From Aeromonas bivalvium (GTDB taxonomy: Bacteria; Pseudomonadota; Gammaproteobacteria; Enterobacterales; Aeromonadaceae): DNA of 64,000 nt. Shown one piece after another: positions 33,405 through 41,790 of the stretch. The position numbers were made by a program, and so were the translations under genes. The notes under the pieces are model-generated. The model did no database searches. It was not told the DNA's origin and saw only the letters and a list, made by a program, of their open reading frames with translations. Within the stretch, counting starts at the first letter, position 1. Each line of letters begins with the position of its first letter. The DNA lies in the NCBI RefSeq assembly GCF_000819765.1, contig NZ_CDBT01000063.1, positions 124,001 through 188,000 of the forward strand, written 5' to 3'.

Positions 33405-34859
33405 TCAGCGGCCGAGGGCGTCCCGATACATCTGCACGTACTGGGCGACCGAGTCGGGCCAGTCGAAGCGGGTCTGCATGGCGGTATGCTGCACCCGGGC
33501 AAACCGCTCGGGCTCTTGCAGAAAATAGAGCAGGCTGCGGCGCATGGCATCGAGCAGGCCGTTGGCGGTGGGATCCGTGAAGCAGAAACCTGTGGCTTGC
33601 TCGGCGGCATCCCAGTCCACGACAGTGTCCTTGAGGCCGCCCACCGCCCGTACCAGAGGCAGGGTACCATAGGCCAGGCTATACATCTGGTTGAGGCCGC
33701 AGGGTTCGAACAGAGAGGGCATCAGGAAGATGTCGGCGCCCGCTTCCACCAGATGGGCCAGTCGGTCGTCATAGGTATTGATGAAGGCGAGCCGGGTCGG
33801 GAAGCGGGCGGCCAGGGCCTGTAGCTGGCCGGCCAGGGTGGGATCGCCCGAGCCGACGATCACCAGCTGCACCTTGTGGCGCAGGAAGGATTCGAGGGCG
33901 GGGATCAGCAGGTGCACCCCCTTCTGCTCGGTCAGGCGGCACACCATGCCATAGACGGGATCATCGCTGATCGGCAGGCCGGCATCCTGCTGCAACTGGG
34001 CGCGGCACAGCCGTTTGCCGCGCAAGGCCTTGGCGTCGTAGTTGGCGGGCAGATGGGGATCCGTGGCCGGATCCCAGTCCTGATAGTCGCAGCCGTTGAG
34101 GATGCCGCGCAGGTCCGCCGCCCGCTGCTGGAACACGCTGGCCATGCCGTGGGCGCCGAGGTGGGTCAGCAGCTCGCTGGCGTAGTTGGGGCTGACCGCA
34201 TTGATCTTGTCGGCGTAGAGCACGCCACACTTGAGCAGGTTGATGTGGCCATAGTCGTAGTTGATGCGCTGCTCGTAGTCCTGGATCTCGGGTACGGCCC
34301 AGAACTGCTGGCGATCGAACACGCCCTGAAAGGCGGCGTTGTGAATGCTGATGACGCTGCGGGTCTGGGCGAAGAAGGGGTTGTGGCCATGACGGGTCTT
34401 GAGCAGCAGTGGCAGCAGCCCGGTATGCCAGTCGTTGCAGTGCACTATGTCTGGGGCGAAGCCGAGCTGTTCGGTGGCATGGAGGGTGGCGGCGGCCAGG
34501 AAGGCGAAGCGCTCGCCATTGTCACCATAGGCCTGGTTGTGCTCGGCATAGGGCTCGGCCCGCTCGAAGTAGCGGGGGCAGTCGATGAGGTAGACGGGGA
34601 AGCCATCGAGCTCCAGCTGGTGCAGACGATAGCCGATATCTTCCTGCCCGGCCGGGGTCGGCAGCCAGCGCGAGGCCAGCAATCTGGCCTCGTTTCGTCG
34701 CTTGAGGGTCTTGTAGAAGGGCAGAATGATGCGGACGTCATGGCCCTGCTGTGCCAGGTAGCGGGGCAGGGCGCGGGCCACATCCGCCAAGCCGCCTGTC
34801 TTGATGAGCCCCTCGACTTCGGAGGCCACGAACAAAATCTTCAAGGGGTCAATAGCCAA
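33405..34859 (-). CDS. glgA: Glycogen synthase (ADP-glucose)
   Basis: A 484-aa GT5 glycosyltransferase adding glucose from ADP-glucose to glycogen. The ADP-glucose-binding KTGGLADV is at residues 20-27 of the N-terminal domain. The C-terminal domain shows YGMVCRLTEQKGVHLLIPAL and the catalytic DIFLMPSLFEPCGLNQMYSLAYGTLPLVRAVGGLKDTV. Its start overlaps the glgC 3' end by 11 bases, so the pair is one operon and translationally coupled. Confidence 0.96.
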   Translation of the reverse strand: MAIDPLKILFVASEVEGLIKTGGLADVARALPRYLAQQGHDVRIILPFYKTLKRRNEARLLASRWLPTPAGQEDIGYRLHQLELDGFPVYLIDCPRYFERAEPYAEHNQAYGDNGERFAFLAAATLHATEQLGFAPDIVHCNDWHTGLLPLLLKTRHGHNPFFAQTRSVISIHNAAFQGVFDRQQFWAVPEIQDYEQRINYDYGHINLLKCGVLYADKINAVSPNYASELLTHLGAHGMASVFQQRAADLRGILNGCDYQDWDPATDPHLPANYDAKALRGKRLCRAQLQQDAGLPISDDPVYGMVCRLTEQKGVHLLIPALESFLRHKVQLVIVGSGDPTLAGQLQALAARFPTRLAFINTYDDRLAHLVEAGADIFLMPSLFEPCGLNQMYSLAYGTLPLVRAVGGLKDTVVDWDAAEQATGFCFTDPTANGLLDAMRRSLLYFLQEPERFARVQHTAMQTRFDWPDSVAQYVQMYRDALGR

Positions 34860-36066
34860 CTCTCGCTCCTCTGGGTATCACGACGATACCCCCTTCAGAG
34901 ACAGTGAACCTTTCCCTGTCATGGGCCAGATTCTCACCGATCACGGTGCCGGGTGCAATTTCAACGTTTTTGTCGATGATGGCGCGGCGGATCGAGCAGC
35001 CCTCGCCAATCTTCACATCCCCCAGCAACACGGATTCGCTGATGTGGCTGCAGGGACCTATGTTGCAGCGAAAGCCGAGCACGGAACGCTGGATGTGGCT
35101 GCCCTGGATGAAGCTGCCCCCCGAGATGAGGGAGTTGGCGATCTTCACCTTGCACTGGTCGGTATCGACGAAGGTGGCGGGGGGCAGCGGCGGATAGTGG
35201 GTATGCAGCGGCCACTTGCGGTTATAGAGAGAGAAGGGGGGGTTATCTGCCACCAGATCCATGTGGGTTTGCCAGTAACCATCCAGGGTGCCCACGTCAC
35301 GCCAGTAGACGTTTGGCCCCTCTCCCGGGATCACGTTGGTGCTGTAGTCGTAGACATAGACGGGGGCGCGGGGGAAGAGGTGCGGTATGATGTCCTTGCC
35401 AAAGTCATGGCTCGACTCCTCGTCCGCCCCATCCCGTTTCAGTTCGCGATACAGGGCTTGCGTCTCGAAGATGTAGTTGCCCATGGAGACCAGGGCCTGG
35501 CTGGGATCCCCGGGGATGTGCTTGGGGTGCTTGGGCTTTTCTTCGAAGCCAATCATGCGTCCCTCGTCATCCACCTCGATCACCCCGAAGGCGCTCGCCT
35601 CCTCGATGGGCATGCGCAGGGCCGCCACCGTCAGGGCCGCCGCCTTCTGCTTGTGGAAGCTGACCATCTGGCTCACATCCATCTTGTAGATGTGATCCGA
35701 GCCGAAGATGCAGACATGTTCCGGATCCGAGATCTCGATGAAACGCAGGTTCTGGTAGATGGCATCGGCGGTGCCGTCATACCAGCGCTTGCCCATGCGC
35801 ATCTGGGCCGGGATGGGGTCGATGAAGCGATCCGTGATGCCGACTATGTTCCAGCCCTTCTTCATGTGCAGGTAGAGGGACTGTGACTTGAACTGGGTCA
35901 GCACATAGATCCGCAGGAAGTCGGCGTTGACAAAGTTGTTGAGCACGAAGTCGATGAGGCGGTAGCTGCCACCGAACGGAACGGATGGCTTGCTGCGGGT
36001 GGTGGTCAGGGGTTGCAGCCGGGTGCCTTCGCCGCCCGCCAGTATCATAGTGAGTATCCCAGCCAT
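34849..36066 (-). CDS. glgC: Glucose-1-phosphate adenylyltransferase
   Basis: A 405-aa enzyme making ADP-glucose from ATP and glucose 1-phosphate, the committed step of glycogen synthesis. The nucleotide loop ILAGGEGTRLQPLTTTRSKPSVPFGGSYRLIDF is at the N terminus. A left-handed helix region (VLLGDVKIGEGCSIRRAIIDKNVEI) closes the protein. The start is placed at MAGILTM (36066), as in other GlgC; a longer form would begin inside the upstream promoter, where a TATACT box is at 36106-36111. It lies upstream of glgA. Confidence 0.95.
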   Translation of the reverse strand: MAGILTMILAGGEGTRLQPLTTTRSKPSVPFGGSYRLIDFVLNNFVNADFLRIYVLTQFKSQSLYLHMKKGWNIVGITDRFIDPIPAQMRMGKRWYDGTADAIYQNLRFIEISDPEHVCIFGSDHIYKMDVSQMVSFHKQKAAALTVAALRMPIEEASAFGVIEVDDEGRMIGFEEKPKHPKHIPGDPSQALVSMGNYIFETQALYRELKRDGADEESSHDFGKDIIPHLFPRAPVYVYDYSTNVIPGEGPNVYWRDVGTLDGYWQTHMDLVADNPPFSLYNRKWPLHTHYPPLPPATFVDTDQCKVKIANSLISGGSFIQGSHIQRSVLGFRCNIGPCSHISESVLLGDVKIGEGCSIRRAIIDKNVEIAPGTVIGENLAHDRERFTVSEGGIVVIPRGARVGY

Positions 36067-36113
36067 GGTCTTCTTACGCTCCGAGTTCGATGTGAAAAGG
36101 TTTTCAGTATATC

Positions 36114-36141
36114 GCAAAAAAACACCCCTAAAGGGGGTGTT
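36114..36141 (-). terminator. Rho-independent terminator of rsmC
   Basis: On the minus strand AACACCCC-CTTTA-GGGGTGTT is followed by UUUUUU. It separates rsmC from the glgC promoter. Confidence 0.88.
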
Positions 36142-36203
36142 AAACGTTTGCGGATACCATAACAGATTCCAAGTGAGACTCTATACAAGTTTTGTGACAG
36201 CCG

Positions 36204-37232
36204 TTAGCGCAGGCTGCGATACACCCTGAACTTGCTGTCCATCGTCCGTATCTCGGTCTGTTTGAAGGCGGCTTCCAGTATAGGCTGGTAGCGCAGGAAG
36301 GCGTTGGCCACTATGGTCAGGGCGCCGCGGCCGTTGAGGTGGCGGGGGGTCTCGGCCAGGAAGGTCTCGGTGGCGGCATAATGGGTCTTGAGCCCGGCAT
36401 GAAACGGCGGGTTGGAGACGATCTGATCGAAACTGCCCGGCAAATCCGAGTAGACATCCGAGGCCAGCACTGTGCCCGCCAGGCCATTGGCCGCCAGGGT
36501 CTGGCGGCTGGATTCGAGTGCCAGGGCGTTGATATCGACCAGGGTGACCTCGAGCCCGGGGTTGCGCTTGGCCAGCACTGAGCCAATGACGCCGGCGCCG
36601 CAACCAAAATCGAGCAAGGTGCCGGTCAGGGGGGGCAGGCTGGCGAGCAGCATCTGGCTGCCGAGATCCAGCTCGCTGGCGCTGAAGACCCCGGGCAGGG
36701 CCCGCACCGTCAGTTGTGTGTCACCCAGTTGGCACTGATACTGGCTGAACCAGTCATCGAGCCGGAAGGAGGGTACGGACTGGCTCAACTCGCCATGATA
36801 GAGGGAGCAGCGCCTGGCCGAGTCGCGTTTGACGGACTTGCCGCCATAGGGGGACATCAGCTTGTCGGCACCATTGATGCCACCACGGTTGTCGCCGGCG
36901 AGGAAGATATCCGCTCCCGCCAGCAGCAGGGGCGTCATCATGGCCAGCAGAAACTGGGCCTCGGCCTTGGCCTTGGGCATCAGCAGCAGCAGGGCGTCGA
37001 AACGGGGGGCTCCTCCCAGCTCATGACCAAAGACGATGCGCTCTCCCAGCGCCTCCTTCTGTCCCCGAAAGTAGCTGTAATCCGTGGTGAATACCGTCAG
37101 ATCGCGGACTATCCCGGCCAGATCCCTTGGGTACTCATCTTCCAGTGCCCCGCATACCAGCAGGTGCTTGCCCTCGAACAGGGCTTGATTACGTTCCAGC
37201 ATCTGGCTGACGGCACTCAGGGGATGACTCAT
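36204..37232 (-). CDS. rsmC: 16S rRNA m2G1207 methyltransferase
   Basis: A 342-aa SAM-dependent enzyme that methylates G1207 of 16S rRNA. It has two tandem methyltransferase-like domains; only the second keeps the SAM loop ([16 protein letters not shown]) and the catalytic [18 protein letters not shown] in the linker is typical of RsmC. The start is set at MSHPLSAV (37232), giving the same length as the E. coli protein. Confidence 0.94.
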   Translation of the reverse strand: MSHPLSAVSQMLERNQALFEGKHLLVCGALEDEYPRDLAGIVRDLTVFTTDYSYFRGQKEALGERIVFGHELGGAPRFDALLLLMPKAKAEAQFLLAMMTPLLLAGADIFLAGDNRGGINGADKLMSPYGGKSVKRDSARRCSLYHGELSQSVPSFRLDDWFSQYQCQLGDTQLTVRALPGVFSASELDLGSQMLLASLPPLTGTLLDFGCGAGVIGSVLAKRNPGLEVTLVDINALALESSRQTLAANGLAGTVLASDVYSDLPGSFDQIVSNPPFHAGLKTHYAATETFLAETPRHLNGRGALTIVANAFLRYQPILEAAFKQTEIRTMDSKFRVYRSLR

Positions 37233-37351
37233 GACTCTCTCCGGGGATTGGTGGCCGGCCATTATACATGGCCGCTTTCGCCTTGACATTTATGCCGGGT
37301 TCCAGAAAGATGCCCGAACACCTATTTTTCCTCAGGGATGGCGTAATGCGG

Positions 37352-37365
37352 TTCAACGCGTTGAA
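37352..37365. promoter_or_regulatory. Perfect 14-bp palindrome in the rsmC-dapA spacer
   Basis: TTCAACGCGTTGAA, about 145 bases before the dapA start. It looks like an operator for an unknown regulator. No coding frame is seen in the 37233-37510 spacer. Confidence 0.5.
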
Positions 37366-37441
37366 ACGAAAGCATAAAAAGAGCTCAAAACCTGGGCCTG
37401 CTGGCGTGCGCGCGTAACCCTCTCACCACCCTGAGATGTTT

Positions 37442-37476
37442 AAAACCCCGCTGCGCACCTCGTAGCGGGGTTTTTT
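37442..37476 (+). terminator. Rho-independent terminator just upstream of dapA
   Basis: Stem AAAACCCCGCT/AGCGGGGTTTT with a CGCACCTCGT-type loop and a six-T run ends 34 bases before the dapA ATG. It implies a short plus-strand transcript or an attenuator in the spacer. Confidence 0.88.
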
Positions 37477-37510
37477 GTTGTTATCGAGAGTCGACGGAGA
37501 AGGAGATTCC

Positions 37511-38383
37511 ATGTTTCAAGGTTCGATCGTTGCGCTGATCACCCCCTTTCGTGATGGCCAACTGGATGAGGCGGCGCTGCTGCGGCTGGTGGAGTGGCAT
37601 ATCGAGCAGGGTACCCACGGCATAGTGCCGGTAGGGACCACGGGGGAGAGCCCCACCCTGAGCCACGATGAGCATTGCCGCGTGGTCGAGCTGGTGGTCA
37701 AGCAGGTGGCGGGCCGGGTCCCCGTGATCGCCGGCGCCGGCTCCAACAACCCGGTTGAGGCCATCGAATATACCCGCTTCGCCGAACAGGCCGGCGCGGA
37801 TGGTACCCTGCACGTGGCCGGTTACTACAACCGTCCGAACCAGGAGGGGCTCTACCATCACTTCAAGGCGGTCCATGACGCCACCACCAAGCCCATCATC
37901 GTCTACAACATTCCGCCGCGGGCCATCGTCGATGTCCAGCCGGCGACCCTGGCCCGGCTCGCCGAGCTGCCCCGCATCGTCGGCGTCAAGGATGCCACCG
38001 GTGATCTGGCCCGTCCCTGGACCGAGCGTCAGCTGATCAAGAAGCCGTTCGCCTGGCTCTCTGGCGAGGATGCGACCGCCGTGGCCTACAACATAGGTGG
38101 CGGCCAGGGCTGCATCTCTGTCACCGCCAACGTGGCGCCCAGGCTGCTGGCCGAGGTGCAGAACCTGACCCTGGCCGGCGAGTGGCAGGCCGCCCGCGAG
38201 CTGCAGGACAGGCTGATCCCGCTGCACCAGGCCATGTTTGCCGAGCCCAGCCCGGCCGGAGCCAAGTATGCGGTCTCCCTGCTCGGCCTGTGCAGCGAGG
38301 AGTGCCGCCTGCCGGTGATGCCCCTTTGCGAGGCAACCAAGCTGCGGATCCGGGATGCCATGGTGGCCCTGAACCTCCTCTGA
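37511..38383 (+). CDS. dapA: 4-hydroxy-tetrahydrodipicolinate synthase
   Basis: A 290-aa TIM-barrel aldolase condensing pyruvate with aspartate semialdehyde in lysine/diaminopimelate synthesis. GTTGESPTL at residues ~43-51 binds the substrate. The Tyr in AGYYNRPNQEGL and the Schiff-base Lys in VGVKDATGD are present. GGAGAAGGAG precedes the ATG at 37511. The usual downstream partner bamC is absent. The sequence is somewhat unlike E. coli DapA (SPAGAKYAVSLLG end), so a second DapA may exist elsewhere. Confidence 0.93.
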   Translation: MFQGSIVALITPFRDGQLDEAALLRLVEWHIEQGTHGIVPVGTTGESPTLSHDEHCRVVELVVKQVAGRVPVIAGAGSNNPVEAIEYTRFAEQAGADGTLHVAGYYNRPNQEGLYHHFKAVHDATTKPIIVYNIPPRAIVDVQPATLARLAELPRIVGVKDATGDLARPWTERQLIKKPFAWLSGEDATAVAYNIGGGQGCISVTANVAPRLLAEVQNLTLAGEWQAARELQDRLIPLHQAMFAEPSPAGAKYAVSLLGLCSEECRLPVMPLCEATKLRIRDAMVALNLL

Positions 38384-38482
38384 TGGTGAAAAAGTGGGCT
38401 CTGGATCGACCTTTTCACCGTTAATCGAGTCAATATACCCCGTGCTATATATACTGCCGGGGTTCAGTTGAGGATGATTGAC

Positions 38483-40180
38483 ATGCTGGAATGGGATCCG
38501 GAGCACTTCACCAGTTTTGAGCACCTCTGCGAGGTGACGCTGGCGACCATCAGGGAAAAGACCGAGGCAGACCGTATCTATCTGTGGCTGAGCAGGCCGC
38601 AGCGGGAGCTGTTCGCCTTCGATCCCGAGCATGGCCTGGTCGCCATGGTGCCCGACCATGCCGGCAGACTGGGGCTGCCCATTTCCTTCATCGAGCAGGC
38701 GCTGGCCAAGGGTCAGTTGCTCATTGAGCTGATGAGTGACGCCGGCGGCTGGCAGGAGTCGGTGGAGGCTCCGCCGACCCAGCTGAGGGCCTGCTTCCCC
38801 CTCAAGCGCCAGCAGGGGCTGGAGGGGGGTGTCTATCTGGAAACCCGCCGCCGGCTCGATCGTCTCACCCCCCGTCAGAAGCAGGGCATCCAGCTGCTGA
38901 TGCACTATCTTGCCGCCGAGCTGGAGAGCCGGATGCTGAGCAACCTGGTCACCCAGGAGCGCAGCGAGCGGCTCACCACCCAGGATTCCCTTGCCCGGAG
39001 CCAGGCATTGCAGCAATCCTTCCTCGATCTGCTGCAGTCCCTGCATCAGGTCGGCGTCCATCTCTCTGGTTGCCGCGGCGAGTCGGAGCTGCTGCATGAT
39101 GCCGTCATGCTGGCGCGCAGTTCCTTGCAGTTCGATCGGGTCGCCATCTTCCTGATCGACGCCGAATTCACCACCATGCAGGGCAGTTGGGGCACCAACG
39201 AGGCGGGAGAGATCACGGACGAGCGTCACTTCGTCAGCCCGATCCCGGCTCACCCCGTGGTGCAGGAGGCCCTGCGTCGCAAGGATTATGTGCTGGTCCT
39301 CGAGGATGCCCCCCTTTATTACGAGCAGCAGGAGGTGGGCCGTGGCTGGAACGCCATGGTCTCCCTGTGGGACGGAGATACCCCCATCGGCTGGATAGCC
39401 GCCGACAACCTGCTTCAGCGCAGGCCCATCAAGACCTACCATGGCGAGATCTTCAAACAGTTTGCCGCCATGCTCTCCCAGCTGCTGATCCGTCAGCGCA
39501 ACCACGCCGCCCTCGAGCAGTTCAACCGGGATCTGGAGGAGCGGGTCGCCGCCCGCACCCGGCTGCTGGCCGAAACCAACGAGGCGCTGGCGCAGGCGAA
39601 TCAGGCGCTGGAGCAGGCCAATCAGCAGCTCGCCCTGCTCTCCATGGAGGATCCTCTCACCCGGATCGCCAATCGCCGCCAATGGGATCTGACCCTGGCA
39701 CGGGAGTGGGAGGTGGCCCGCCGTCAGCAGGGCTTGCTGGCGGTGCTGATGATAGATGTCGATGAGTTCAAGGCCTACAACGACCATTTCGGTCACAGCA
39801 AGGGGGATCTCTGCCTGCGCCAGGTCGCCCAGCTGCTGCAGGAGTGCGAGCGGCGCCGCACCAACCTGGTGGCCCGCTACGGGGGCGAGGAGTTCGTGAT
39901 CCTGCTGTGCAATCCCCAACCGGGCGAGGCGGAGTTTCTCTGCCAGCGTATTCACCACCAGCTGGCCCGGCTCGCCATTCCCCATCCCGCTTCCCGGGTC
40001 AAGACCCACCTCACGGTCAGCATCGGCTTCAGCTATCGGGCGCCGGATCAGGAGATGCAGTGGGAGCAGTTGATCGAGCAGGCGGATCAGGGGCTCTATC
40101 TCGCCAAGTCGGCGGGTCGGGCCTGCAGCCGGGGCTTCGATCCGCACGCCCTGCCCACAGAACATATCTCGACCGCCTAG
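38483..40180 (+). CDS. GAF-domain diguanylate cyclase
   Basis: A 565-aa cytoplasmic c-di-GMP synthase. Two GAF-like sensor regions (about residues 15-150 and 195-335) are followed by a coiled coil (NEALAQANQALEQANQQLALL) and a GGDEF domain with YGGEEFVILL. The inhibitory RxxD site is degenerate (RRTN), so product inhibition may be absent. The start is the ATG at 38483, because GAGGA is eight bases upstream; in-frame starts at 38468 and 38474 are less well spaced. No membrane segment is seen. The 3' end has diverged tandem copies downstream. Confidence 0.9.
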   Translation: MLEWDPEHFTSFEHLCEVTLATIREKTEADRIYLWLSRPQRELFAFDPEHGLVAMVPDHAGRLGLPISFIEQALAKGQLLIELMSDAGGWQESVEAPPTQLRACFPLKRQQGLEGGVYLETRRRLDRLTPRQKQGIQLLMHYLAAELESRMLSNLVTQERSERLTTQDSLARSQALQQSFLDLLQSLHQVGVHLSGCRGESELLHDAVMLARSSLQFDRVAIFLIDAEFTTMQGSWGTNEAGEITDERHFVSPIPAHPVVQEALRRKDYVLVLEDAPLYYEQQEVGRGWNAMVSLWDGDTPIGWIAADNLLQRRPIKTYHGEIFKQFAAMLSQLLIRQRNHAALEQFNRDLEERVAARTRLLAETNEALAQANQALEQANQQLALLSMEDPLTRIANRRQWDLTLAREWEVARRQQGLLAVLMIDVDEFKAYNDHFGHSKGDLCLRQVAQLLQECERRRTNLVARYGGEEFVILLCNPQPGEAEFLCQRIHHQLARLAIPHPASRVKTHLTVSIGFSYRAPDQEMQWEQLIEQADQGLYLAKSAGRACSRGFDPHALPTEHISTA

Positions 40181-40426
40181 GCCATGAGTCTGTAGGCCCT
40201 CGCTGGGCCCCGACCACCCAGCCCCCAGAGCATATTCCGATGGTCTGGGTCATGGCCCTGTCCACGGAACGCATCCCGACGGTCTGGGTCATGGACAACG
40301 GGACCCTGGCTGGGGGCGGCAACCTTTCTCGCGGTACATATCCGGCTCGGGGGACTAGGGTCTGTGTCCGGCATCTGGCGCCATCGATCTCCAGTGCGGC
40401 GCACATTTTGACCGCCCAGACCATGG
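40157..40426. repeat. Degenerate repeats of the cyclase 3' end
   Basis: Four related segments of ~30 bases (40157-40186, 40226-40255, 40263-40294, 40396-40426) share ACAGAACATATYYCGACNG and CTGGGTCATGG. The first is the end of the cyclase gene. The gene-free stretch 40181-40482 holds nothing else recognisable. Confidence 0.55.
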
Positions 40427-40482
40427 CCTCTTGCCGGCGGGCTGCTAGAATGGGGCCCCTTTTCTTCGATGTGACAGAGTCC

Positions 40483-41073
40483 ATGACCCTCTCCCGATTC
40501 CAAGGCCTGGTCTTCGACCTGGACGGTACCCTGGTCGATTCCATGCCGCTGCACCTGGCGGCCTGGGAACATGCCTCCCGCGAGTTCGGCTTCGCGTTTG
40601 ACGCCGACTGGTTCTACGAGCTAGGGGGCATGCCCAGCCGCAAGATAGCCCTGCTGGTGGCCGAGCATCAGCGCATCGCCCTGGATCCCCTGGCGGTGAC
40701 CCGCTGCAAGACGGATCACTATGTGGCGAACCTGCACAAGGCGACCGTCTTCCCCGCCATGCTCGAGCTGGTGCAGCGCTACCATGGCCGCATCCCCATG
40801 GGGGTGGGCACGGGGTCGCCCAGGGTCAATGCCGAGGCGGTGTTGCGCAATACCGGTCTTGATCGCTACTTCCCCGTGGTGGTGACCGCGGACGACGTGA
40901 CCCGGCACAAGCCCAATCCGGATACCTTCCTGCTGGTGGCCGAGCGGCTGGGGGTCACCCCCGGCGCCTGTCTGGTGTTCGAGGATACCGGCATAGGGCT
41001 GGCCGCCGCCAAGGCTGCCGGCATGGCGTCATGCCTCATCAAGGAGGGGGTGCCCGGCCCTCTGCCGGAATAA
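40483..41073 (+). CDS. yqaB: HAD family phosphatase, YqaB-like
   Basis: A 196-aa HAD-superfamily hydrolase. Motif I FDLDGTLVDS (residues ~10-19), motif II GVGTGSPR, and motifs III/IV KPNPDTFL and VFEDTGIGLAAAKAAGM are intact. The closest match by eye is E. coli YqaB (fructose-1-phosphate phosphatase) in the beta-phosphoglucomutase subfamily. A phosphosugar substrate is likely, but which one is unknown. The ribosome site is weak. It is followed by a strong hairpin. Confidence 0.88.
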   Translation: MTLSRFQGLVFDLDGTLVDSMPLHLAAWEHASREFGFAFDADWFYELGGMPSRKIALLVAEHQRIALDPLAVTRCKTDHYVANLHKATVFPAMLELVQRYHGRIPMGVGTGSPRVNAEAVLRNTGLDRYFPVVVTADDVTRHKPNPDTFLLVAERLGVTPGACLVFEDTGIGLAAAKAAGMASCLIKEGVPGPLPE

Positions 41074-41076
41074 ACC

Positions 41077-41100
41077 GCCGCCCCCGGCGCAGGGGGCGGC
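41077..41100 (+). terminator. Terminator hairpin after yqaB
   Basis: Stem GCCGCCCCC/GGGGGCGGC with a six-base loop, directly after the stop; only TT follows. Nothing else is seen up to 41249. Confidence 0.65.
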
Positions 41101-41249
41101 TTGGCTCACGGCGCGGCCATGGCGAATGATGTCTGGAGGAGAGGGTTCACGCCCGGCGGGACAAGCTGGTAGGGAGTGAACCTCTGTCGGCGGCCTGAGG
41201 CCAGGCGCCAGATGAAGGAGAGGAGCCCGAGGGCGGGCTCGCTGGCGAC

Positions 41250-41612
41250 TTACTGCTCGCTGCTGCCGCCCTGGTCGTTGTTGTCGTAGCGGCCGGGGGC
41301 GCCATGGGGGCGCGGCGCCATGGAGACGCGGGGCTTGCGGGCACGCTGGATGTTGACCTGGGGGCGACCCGAGTGCATGGCGATGGTGGAGATCTTGGCC
41401 TTGTAGACCAGCTGCTGATTGCCATGGGCATCGGTCAGCAGCACGCTGTACTGGTCGAAGCCACTGATGGTGCCTTCCAGCTTGATGCCGCTCACCAGGA
41501 AGATAGCGACCTGACTGCGGTTCTTGCGCAGCCAGTTGAGGGCGGAATCTTGCCCGTTCCCGAGGGAGAAGGCCTGCTCAATGGTGGCGTAGCTGGGGGA
41601 TTCGGTTGTCAT
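41250..41612 (-). CDS. Divergent Hfq-like RNA chaperone
   Basis: A 120-aa Sm-fold protein. The Sm1 region NRSQVAIFLVSGIKLEGTISGFDQYSVLL (residues 31-59) and Sm2 region QLVYKAKISTIAMHS (67-81) align with Hfq. The canonical KH of YKHAIST is replaced by K71-A72-K73, and the canonical N terminus ([21 protein letters not shown]) is not kept. A longer N-terminal lead and an Arg/Pro/Gly tail are added. It is not in the miaA-hfq-hflX locus, so it is probably a second Hfq. A good sigma70 promoter precedes it. Confidence 0.85.
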   Translation of the reverse strand: MTTESPSYATIEQAFSLGNGQDSALNWLRKNRSQVAIFLVSGIKLEGTISGFDQYSVLLTDAHGNQQLVYKAKISTIAMHSGRPQVNIQRARKPRVSMAPRPHGAPGRYDNNDQGGSSEQ

Positions 41613-41647
41613 AAATTATTGTCCCGCGGAAAAAAAAGTGGCGTTTG

Positions 41648-41676
41648 ATTGTGCTAAATGGCCACTGGCTTGTCAA
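41648..41676 (-). promoter_or_regulatory. Sigma70 promoter of the Hfq-like gene
   Basis: On the minus strand a perfect -35 TTGACA (41671-41676) is separated by 17 bases from CACAAT (41648-41653), about 35 bases before the start codon. Confidence 0.75.
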
Positions 41677-41790
41677 AGTCATTCTGTCGCGGCCTCACGG
41701 ATGGGGTGAGATAGGGGCTGGTGGCCCGGACGCCCTGCTGCGATAATCGTGAGCTCATGGCCCATATCGGCCCCAAACAGGGATACCTCA

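Noticed and set aside
37290-37510. Lysine riboswitch in front of dapA
   Set aside because: The characteristic long multi-helix lysine element is not seen; only a palindrome and a terminator are present.
37481-40165. An 894-codon minus-strand frame opposite dapA and the cyclase
   Set aside because: It spans two real genes on the opposite strand; the composition is that of antisense high-GC code.
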